From: Candidatus Bipolaricaulota bacterium
GTDB lineage: Bacteria; Bipolaricaulota; Bipolaricaulia; RBG-16-55-9
Assembly (NCBI GenBank): GCA_027021605.1
Contig: JALUUA010000160.1
Coordinates: forward strand, 1 to 10,425
Direction: 5' to 3'
DNA length: 10,425 nt
The first letter of the stretch is position 1; each line of letters begins with the position of its first letter. Both the position numbers and the translations under genes were made by a program. Positions 6,102-10,425 of this stretch are shown piece by piece. The notes under the pieces were generated by a model that saw nothing but the letters and a program-made list of their open reading frames with translations, was not told the DNA's origin and made no database searches.

Positions 6102-6814
6102 GCGATATCCCCCTTCTTTGACTCATCCGGCGCTCCAAGCGCGCGAATCCTCTCCCAACTCAACTCTCGGAGGGACGAAACCACGAGATCCGCGGCGGTG
6201 AAGTCGTTGCCGCGCGTAAACCCGTTGGGGACGGCGATGACCTTCATGCCCGCCCGGCGCGCGGCCACCACCCCCTTCTCCGCGTCCTCTAGCACAACGC
6301 ACGCCTCGGGCCGGACCCCCAGCGCCCGCGCCGCCCGGAGAAACGGCTCCGGATGGGGCTTCGTGTGCGCCGTGTCCTCCTGCGTGATCACCGCATCGAA
6401 GTAGCGCCCCAGATCGAGCCGGCGGAGGACGAACTCAACGGCGTCCCGCCGCGCCGAGGTGACCAGCCCCAGCTTGACCTCGGGCTTTCGTGCCGCCAGC
6501 TCCTCCAAGAGCTCCCGGGCCCCCGGGAGGAGTCGAAGACGCCCCTCCGCGAGTTCGCGGAAAAGATCGTCCTTGCGCTTGAGCAGCGCTTCTCGGTCGA
6601 GCGCGCGGCCCTCGGGGAGGCGGCCCTGTTTCCGCAGGTGCTCGAGCACCTCGTCGAGCCCCCAGCCGCGCCGGATCCACAGCTCCGCGTACTCCTCCTC
6701 CGTGAGGGAGATCCCCTCCTCGGCCAGCGTCCGCCGCCAGGCCGCGGAGTGGATCTCCTCCGTGTTCGTCAGGAGCCCATCTAAGTCGAAGAGTACGGCG
6801 CGGATCGCCGTCAT
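6098..6814 (-). CDS. HAD superfamily phosphatase (beta-phosphoglucomutase/phosphoglycolate phosphatase-like)
   Basis: A 238-residue haloacid-dehalogenase-fold hydrolase with all four motifs: I FDLDGLLTNTE (Asp10 nucleophile, Asp12 acid/base), II LVTSARR (Thr119/Ser120), III Lys152 in TKPHPEPF, and IV VLEDAEKGV (Glu176/Asp177, Mg2+ binding). A helical C1 cap (about 20-90) marks subfamily I, the group that includes phosphoglycolate phosphatase, beta-phosphoglucomutase and sugar phosphatases (DOG, YniC). The substrate cannot be chosen from sequence. The ATG at 6814 lies nine bases after the baeRF stop and has no convincing ribosome site, so it probably relies on translational coupling. It overlaps the SDR start by four bases. 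Confidence 0.92.
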   Translation of the reverse strand: MTAIRAVLFDLDGLLTNTEEIHSAAWRRTLAEEGISLTEEEYAELWIRRGWGLDEVLEHLRKQGRLPEGRALDREALLKRKDDLFRELAEGRLRLLPGARELLEELAARKPEVKLGLVTSARRDAVEFVLRRLDLGRYFDAVITQEDTAHTKPHPEPFLRAARALGVRPEACVVLEDAEKGVVAARRAGMKVIAVPNGFTRGNDFTAADLVVSSLRELSWERIRALGAPDESKKGDIA

Positions 6815-6823
6815 CCCGGAGGG

Positions 6824-8011
6824 TTAGAGGGTAAAGCGCAGCAGGGCCCCGACGCCGTGCTCCGTGAAGCCCTCGTGATCCGTGAAGACGTGCTCCACCT
6901 CAGCGCCCTGGGCGATCGCCTCCTCGACCATCTCGTCCACCAGGTCCTCCACGGGCTCCATCTCCCCGTCGCAGAGGGGGCACTTCTCCAGATACGTGGA
7001 CAGGTAGTGATCGTTGCGGCAGAGCGTCCCCTGGGCGCGGAACTCGTTCTGAACCACGAGGGTGTGGACCTGCCCCAGCATCAGGGCCTCCAGGGTGGGC
7101 TCCAGGCCCAGGACCCCCTTCCCGCCCGGCTTGGCCTGCTCGAGCAGTCGCTCGATGAGCTCCTCCTCGCAGCGCCGCTCCCAACGTTGGGCGACCTCGA
7201 GGGCCAGCTCCTTGAGCTTCGCCTCGTTCCACTCGGGCCGGGCGTGGAACTCCCCCGCCAAGCGTTGTTGCAGGTAGCTGTGCAGGTGATCCTTGAGCCA
7301 GGGGAGGACCTTGTCCTCGGGGCCACCCAGGATCAGCCGATCGAACCCCGTCTCCTGGTAGAAGCGGAAGGCGAGGTCGGCGACCCGCTTGAGGTGGCGG
7401 TGGACGTGGTCCTCGATGTGCCGTTGAACCCGCAGGTCCCCCAAGCCGCCCCAGACGCCGCTGCCCGCCGCCCGGGTCACGGAGCGGCTGGCGCTCACCC
7501 GGTCGGGCACGTCGTCCTCCACGAAGACGTCGGGGTGCTCCTCGAAGTCGCCCAGGTAGAGCGAGAAGAGCCGGGCCTTGCGCGCGTCGGTGACCACCAC
7601 GCAGTAGCGGTCGAACTCGTCGAGGAGCACCGTGAGCGGGCGCACGTAGGGGTCGGGCTCGACCACGAGCCGACTGGGCAGCGCCACGGGTAGGCGATAC
7701 TCCTGCCAGAAACCCTCGGGGTCGGCGAAGATCACCAGCAGTCGGGTTCGCTCCAGTCCCCGCTCGATCTCCTCGACGCGGGCCTCGATGCGGTCGAACA
7801 GCTCCTCGACTGCCCGGATCTCGGCCTTGGGGAGGTCGTTCTCGTGCGCGTGCTCGTGGAGCTGAACCCGCCGGGCGTGGAGCAGCGAGCGCAGCTCGCT
7901 CAGGAAGGGCCTCGGGGGCGTCACGTTTAGATATAAGCTCACTACCAGGTGCTCGCGGGCCCGCTCCCGAAACTCCAGCAGCTTCTTCAGTTGGTCCTTG
8001 TAGATCACCAT
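6824..8011 (-). CDS. Bacterial eRF1/Vms1-like protein (baeRF family)
   Basis: A 395-residue protein resembling the middle and C-terminal domains of archaeal/eukaryotic release factor eRF1 and of Vms1/ANKZF1, enzymes that cleave peptidyl-tRNA on ribosomes. No eRF1 codon-recognition domain (NIKS) is present; the N-terminus is instead a charged helical region (1-130). The central domain begins at RYCVVVTDARKARLFSLYLG (135-154). The loop that carries GGQ in eRF1 reads SGVWGGLGD (184-192), followed by the expected RVQRHIEDHVHRHLKRVAD helix: GG is kept but Gln is replaced by Leu. A C-terminal L7Ae-like domain includes LEPTLEALMLGQVHTLVV (303-320), a Cys331/CPLC (344-347) metal-binding knuckle and a GVGALLRF end. 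ATG at 8011 is preferred because GGAGG lies five bases upstream; an in-frame ATG at 8065 lacks one. First gene of a three-gene operon. Ribosome rescue role is inferred. Confidence 0.82.
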   Translation of the reverse strand: MVIYKDQLKKLLEFRERAREHLVVSLYLNVTPPRPFLSELRSLLHARRVQLHEHAHENDLPKAEIRAVEELFDRIEARVEEIERGLERTRLLVIFADPEGFWQEYRLPVALPSRLVVEPDPYVRPLTVLLDEFDRYCVVVTDARKARLFSLYLGDFEEHPDVFVEDDVPDRVSASRSVTRAAGSGVWGGLGDLRVQRHIEDHVHRHLKRVADLAFRFYQETGFDRLILGGPEDKVLPWLKDHLHSYLQQRLAGEFHARPEWNEAKLKELALEVAQRWERRCEEELIERLLEQAKPGGKGVLGLEPTLEALMLGQVHTLVVQNEFRAQGTLCRNDHYLSTYLEKCPLCDGEMEPVEDLVDEMVEEAIAQGAEVEHVFTDHEGFTEHGVGALLRFTL

Positions 8012-8016
8012 AGCGT

Positions 8017-8021
8017 CCTCC
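8017..8021 (-). promoter_or_regulatory. Ribosome binding site deciding the baeRF start
   Basis: GGAGG on the minus strand lies five bases before the ATG at 8011. It supports this start over an in-frame ATG at 8065, which would add 18 residues unlike any family N-terminus. Confidence 0.7.
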
Positions 8022-8112
8022 GTTGTTATCCCTTTTGGGTCGTGGTCTCGGGTCCCTTCAAACAAAGGAAAGATCGTCCGCGGTCTTCGCGTGAAAGCCT
8101 CAGAGTGGCCCC

Positions 8113-8141
8113 ATTCTAAGAGAGGGACGAAGGGAGGGCAA
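8113..8141 (-). promoter_or_regulatory. Candidate promoter of the baeRF-HAD-SDR operon, nested in a terminator
   Basis: Minus strand: -35 TTGCCC (8141-8136), 17-base spacer, -10 TAGAAT (8118-8113, five of six matches). The predicted start near 8106 gives a leader of about 95 bases before the ATG at 8011. The -35 box occupies part of the loop and distal arm of the terminator hairpin of the upstream operon. The -35 sequence is identical to that proposed for the toxin-antitoxin promoter. Confidence 0.5.
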
Positions 8142-8155
8142 ACGCCCTCCCTTCG
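8128..8155 (-). terminator. Rho-independent-type terminator after the cytochrome c gene
   Basis: A perfect 12-bp inverted repeat (CGAAGGGAGGGC / GCCCTCCCTTCG) around a four-base loop begins 34 bases after the cytochrome c stop codon. On the minus strand it is followed by a pyrimidine-rich tract (TCCCTCTCTT) rather than a pure T-run. The perfect pairing, position and length argue for the end of the molybdoenzyme operon. Confidence 0.75.
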
Positions 8156-8189
8156 CGCTCGCGCAGCTCCTAAGTCAAACGGGTTCGGA

Positions 8190-8747
8190 CTATTTCAAGC
8201 TCTGCAGAAACGCGATGAGCGCTTCTACCTCCTCGTCGCTGAGCACGCGGTCGTAGCTGGGCATCACAACTTGCATCCCCTCGAAGCCGGGGACGACCTC
8301 CCCGTCCGGGATGGACGTCGGGTCGAGGAGCTGGCGCCGCAGCCACTCGTCCGTCCGACCCCGCGCGCCCTGTTTTGTGAGATCGGGCCCCACCTGCCCC
8401 CGGAGGTCGAGCCCGGCGGCCTGGAGCGTGTGGCACGAGCCGCAGCCCATCCGCTCGATGACGGCGAGGGCCAGGTCCCGCTGCTCCGGGCTCAGCCCCG
8501 GGGTTGTCGTGGGCTCGGGCTCGGGCTTGGACTCGGGCTCAGGCTCGGGTGCGGGGGTGGGTTGGGGTTCCGGTGTCGGCTCGGGCTCTGGGGGCTGAGC
8601 CTCCTCCGGGGCCTCCATGGAAGGCGGGGGCTGCGGGGCCTGCAGGGTCTGCTCCTTCTGCTGTTGCTGTTCGGGCAAGATCACGAGGAACAGCAGCGCC
8701 AGCGCTCCGGCGACGATCAACGCGGCGATCAGAATGGGGTTCTTCAT
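8190..8747 (-). CDS. Membrane-anchored monohaem cytochrome c with Pro/Glu-rich linker
   Basis: A 185-residue c-type cytochrome. Residues 5-24 form a single N-terminal membrane helix (PILIAALIVAGALALLFLVI) with no lipobox or evident cleavage site, so the haem domain should sit outside the membrane on a tether. Residues about 27-84 are a low-complexity linker, Gln-rich then Pro/Glu-rich (PEPEPTPEPQPTPAPEPEPE). The globular class I-like domain (85-185) carries CGSCH (102-106), which binds haem covalently, and Met162 (VVMPSYDRVLS) as probable sixth ligand, ending in the usual helix SDEEVEALIAFLQSL. The start has AAGGAGG seven bases upstream and overlaps the TorD-like stop by ATGA (8744-8747). Position as last gene of the molybdoenzyme operon suggests it carries electrons to or from the enzyme complex; the partner on the other side is not visible. 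Confidence 0.92.
   Translation of the reverse strand: MKNPILIAALIVAGALALLFLVILPEQQQQKEQTLQAPQPPPSMEAPEEAQPPEPEPTPEPQPTPAPEPEPESKPEPEPTTTPGLSPEQRDLALAVIERMGCGSCHTLQAAGLDLRGQVGPDLTKQGARGRTDEWLRRQLLDPTSIPDGEVVPGFEGMQVVMPSYDRVLSDEEVEALIAFLQSLK
8547..8567 (+). other. G-quadruplex-type motif on the template strand of the cytochrome linker
   Basis: Four G-tracts with short loops (GGG-TGC-GGGGG-T-GGG-TT-GGGG) fit the canonical G4 pattern. They lie on the strand opposite the coding strand, within the stretch encoding the Pro-rich linker, so they may simply follow from CCN proline codons. Confidence 0.4.
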
Positions 8748-9421
8748 GGGTCAACCTCCTTTTCCGGGTCCCGCTCCTGCTCCTGTCGGGCTGCAAGCGT
8801 CTGAAGAAGCTCAGCGTAGTCTCGTTCCGCCCGGCGGACGGCCCCGCGGACGACCGCCGGGAAGAAGGGGAGGGCTTCGACTTGCTCCAGGCGATCGCGA
8901 AGGCGCGGGAGCCACCTCAGCAAGTGGCGCTCGAGGAAGTCGCGCTGCGCCCGGCGGAAGCCGTCCGGGTCGCGGCCCTCCTCGAGGGCTTGCGCCTCCT
9001 GATACGCCAAAAAGTGCAGGAACTCCAGCTCGATCGCCAGGTGATCGGGCAGCTCCTTGGGCCGCTCGCCCAGGGTGAGTCCGAAGAAGTTGTAAAAGCG
9101 AACGAGCTCCTCCATCAGCTCGCGGCGATCTAAGAATTCCCGCTCGCGCCAGGCCCCCTCGTACAGGGGACAGGGCGGGCGCGGCGTCCCCACCTCGAAG
9201 AGCCGCAGGTATTCCGCCTGCAACTCCTCGAAGCTTAGGGCGGGCTTGAGCTCGCGCGCGAGCTCTTCGTCAGGAACATCGAGCTGAAGGGCCTCGGCCA
9301 GCTCCCCGGAGACGAGCTCTTCATAGATCGGGCGATCGGGCAGGCTGAACGCCCGCGCCAGCGCCCGATACGCCCGGCTCCGATCCGCGGCGCTTTGAAG
9401 TTCAGAGGTCATGAGGATCAT
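8744..9421 (-). CDS. TorD/NarJ family assembly chaperone of a molybdoenzyme
   Basis: A 225-residue all-helical cytosolic chaperone of the TorD/DmsD/NarJ superfamily. These bind the catalytic subunit, promote molybdenum-cofactor insertion and, where a Tat signal exists, hold back export until folding is complete. Family marks are the segment YLRLFEVGTPRPPCPLYEGAW (71-91) and PDHLAIELEFLHFLAYQE (125-142), the latter close to the conserved PDHxxxELEF motif. The arrangement after beta and gamma subunits resembles the delta subunit of ethylbenzene dehydrogenase (EbdD). The ATG at 9421 follows GGAGG by six bases and lies one base after the gamma stop; a second ATG at 9412 is in frame but less well placed. 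The C-terminal tail (about 212-225) is highly charged and overlaps the cytochrome c start. Confidence 0.92.
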   Translation of the reverse strand: MILMTSELQSAADRSRAYRALARAFSLPDRPIYEELVSGELAEALQLDVPDEELARELKPALSFEELQAEYLRLFEVGTPRPPCPLYEGAWREREFLDRRELMEELVRFYNFFGLTLGERPKELPDHLAIELEFLHFLAYQEAQALEEGRDPDGFRRAQRDFLERHLLRWLPRLRDRLEQVEALPFFPAVVRGAVRRAERDYAELLQTLAARQEQERDPEKEVDP

Positions 9422-9422
9422 C

Positions 9423-10073
9423 TTACGCCTCCAGGGTGAACTCCGTCCACGACGGCGTGTACGACTTCAGCCCGGCCCGCTCCTGGTTGGAGCCCTCCCA
9501 GACGCAGAAGGCGGCCTTGATTGGCCGCCCAGGCTGGAAGGTCACGTGGTTGTCGGGGTCGGGCGTCTTGAGGGGCCGGGCCAGCACCACGGCCCAGCGG
9601 CCCCCCTCCCAGACGGCCCGCGCCTCCACGAACGACTCCGGCGTTCTATAAGTGGTGCCGAGCCCGGCGGTGGTGACGTTGTAGGGCCTCTCTAAATCGG
9701 CCCGCCAGTGCCACTGGTTGACGGGCTGGGCTTGGGAGCCCATGGTGATGAGCGGCGCGTCCTCGCCGAAGGGGAACATCACCGCCACCCCGTCGGCGAA
9801 GCGGTTGGGCTCCGAGACGTCGTCGTCCCGGGTGGGATCGGGCCACTCCAACCGCCAGAAGACCTCCGAGCCGTTGTGGAGGGCGCGCACCTCCAGCTCC
9901 CGGACGGCCCCCACGGCGCTTTGGTCGTACGTCTCCCGGATGTATTTGGAAGGCTGCATCGCCACGGGCGTCGGCTGCAATTGCAGCTTCACGGCCTCGG
10001 CCTCCCGCCAGACGCCCGCCTTCGGGTCGAGAAGCGTCGCCTTCGCTACGGCCGCTTTGCGAATGGTCGGCAT
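9423..10073 (-). CDS. Gamma (haem b) subunit of a type II DMSO-reductase-family enzyme, ethylbenzene dehydrogenase-like
   Basis: A 216-residue beta-rich protein of the EB_dh haem-binding family, the gamma subunit of ethylbenzene dehydrogenase, dimethyl sulfide dehydrogenase, selenate and chlorate reductases. It holds one haem b that links the iron-sulfur clusters to an outside cytochrome. Conserved parts: FWRLEWPDPTRDD (72-84), RFADGVAVMFPFG (91-103), TMGSQAQPVNQWHW (110-123) and CVWEGSNQERAGLKSYTPSW (190-209). Met111 and Lys203 are in the places expected for the unusual Met/Lys haem ligation known in EbdC. No signal peptide is present, and none can be hidden upstream: an in-frame TGA lies one codon before the ATG, which is the stop of the beta gene. 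GGGAGGGG just upstream serves as ribosome site. Export, if any, would need to ride on the alpha subunit. Confidence 0.88.
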   Translation of the reverse strand: MPTIRKAAVAKATLLDPKAGVWREAEAVKLQLQPTPVAMQPSKYIRETYDQSAVGAVRELEVRALHNGSEVFWRLEWPDPTRDDDVSEPNRFADGVAVMFPFGEDAPLITMGSQAQPVNQWHWRADLERPYNVTTAGLGTTYRTPESFVEARAVWEGGRWAVVLARPLKTPDPDNHVTFQPGRPIKAAFCVWEGSNQERAGLKSYTPSWTEFTLEA

Positions 10074-10076
10074 AGG

Positions 10077-10425
10077 TCATCCCCTCCCAGTCCCGGCTAG
10101 CACCCTCAGACCCGCCCCCGCGGTTCGAGCCTTGAGCGGGCTGGTGCAGTCCTGAGCGATCGCGCAGCTCGCGCAGGCGTACTCGTTGAACTTCGGGTTC
10201 GGCGGCCTGTCGAGCTTGAAGAGGTCCTTGTAGCTGCGCGCCTGGAGCAGCTCCATCAGCTCCGAGCGCCCGCCGTTCTGGACCTTCTCCAGCTCGCGAT
10301 TCAAAGTCTGAAGGGCCTCGCGCACCCGCGGCCCGAAGAGCCACAGCAAGTACCCCTCGGGAATGCGCGGCTGGTCGTTCAGGGTGCCGTCCTCGTTGAA
10401 CCGCGGCGGCGACAGCGGCGGGATG
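10077..10425 (-). CDS. Iron-sulfur beta subunit of a DMSO-reductase-family enzyme, C-terminal part (N-terminus outside the window)
   Basis: The last 115 residues of a longer protein that begins beyond the right edge. PPLSPPRFNEDG, RIPEGYLLWLFGPRV, then a helical stretch and SELMELLQARSYKDLFKL are typical of the C-terminal region of NarH/EbdB/SerB/DdhB-type beta subunits, which carry four iron-sulfur clusters bound by Cys groups in the part not seen here. After the usual helical end there is an extra tail with CASCAIAQDC (CxxC-x5-C), then ARTAGAGLRVLAGTGRG. The extra cysteines are not a standard cluster motif of this subunit as I know it. The TGA stop is one codon from the gamma start and in the same frame. 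The alpha (molybdopterin) subunit gene would be expected upstream, off the window. Confidence 0.8.
   Translation of the reverse strand, partial: IPPLSPPRFNEDGTLNDQPRIPEGYLLWLFGPRVREALQTLNRELEKVQNGGRSELMELLQARSYKDLFKLDRPPNPKFNEYACASCAIAQDCTSPLKARTAGAGLRVLAGTGRG

Noticed and set aside
4909..6138. A 409-codon minus-strand open frame spanning the SDR region and the antitoxin
   Set aside because: Only the last 91 codons (from 5184) resemble a protein; the upstream part is an out-of-frame reading of the SDR gene, open because of high GC.
5523..6404. A 293-codon plus-strand open frame opposite the SDR and HAD genes
   Set aside because: It crosses two real genes on the other strand and has no family resemblance.
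6857..7693. A 278-codon plus-strand open frame opposite the baeRF gene
   Set aside because: Antisense shadow of a clearly coding gene; repetitive Leu/Glu/His content and no domain.
8012..8065. Upstream ATG at 8065 for the baeRF protein
   Set aside because: No ribosome site there, and the extra 18 residues are unlike family members; GGAGG sits correctly before 8011.
8091..8804. A plus-strand open frame ending in a Gly/Leu repeat region
   Set aside because: The repeats are the antisense reading of the cytochrome Pro/Glu linker; no independent support.

Overview
The window is GC-rich (roughly two thirds G+C), densely packed bacterial DNA with 1-10 base gaps or 4-base overlaps inside operons and strong GGAGG-type ribosome sites. 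No ribosomal RNA, tRNA, transposase or CRISPR array is visible. The gene mix suggests an uncultivated bacterium with a respiratory lifestyle: a molybdenum (DMSO-reductase type II) enzyme operon, a membrane-anchored cytochrome c, and a bacterial eRF1/Vms1-like protein. Phylum cannot be settled from this sequence. A thermophilic or deep-branching lineage is a guess from composition and compactness only.

Layout, left to right. (1) 1-1393, plus: the C-terminal two thirds of Lon protease. Its stop codon directly abuts the stop of a convergent small zinc metallopeptidase (1394-1756, minus). That gene lies downstream of a DJ-1/PfpI gene (1809-2330, minus) and has its own strong, nearly leaderless promoter. 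(2) 2331-2522: divergent spacer with a strong hairpin upstream of terC. (3) 2523-4564, plus: a TerC/Alx-type membrane protein and the tRNA t6A enzyme Sua5, translationally overlapped. Sua5 ends with an unusual tail that lies antisense to the next gene. (4) 4491-5184, minus: a ribbon-helix-helix antitoxin / PIN toxin pair with a promoter overlapping a palindromic operator. (5) 5262-8011, minus: a three-gene operon encoding an eRF1/Vms1-like (baeRF) protein, a HAD phosphatase and an SDR oxidoreductase. (6) 8190-10425, minus: the end of a molybdoenzyme operon in the order beta (iron-sulfur, partial) - gamma (haem b, ethylbenzene dehydrogenase-like) - TorD/NarJ-type chaperone - anchored monohaem cytochrome c, closed by a perfect 12-bp terminator hairpin. 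The catalytic alpha subunit should lie just beyond the right edge.

How the genes fit together. The right-hand operon makes a type II molybdenum oxidoreductase with its assembly chaperone and a likely redox partner; the substrate (nitrate/nitrite, selenate, chlorate, dimethyl sulfide, a hydrocarbon or other) cannot be told without alpha. The baeRF operon may join a ribosome-rescue-like hydrolase to two metabolic enzymes, and its candidate promoter is nested in the terminator of the molybdoenzyme operon. The left half is housekeeping: proteolysis, protein or aldehyde damage control, metal export and tRNA modification. A toxin-antitoxin module is wedged against sua5. The most unusual points are the gamma subunit with no possible signal peptide, the Cys-rich tail of the beta subunit, the GGL loop in the eRF1-like protein, and the Sua5 tail antisense to the toxin gene.
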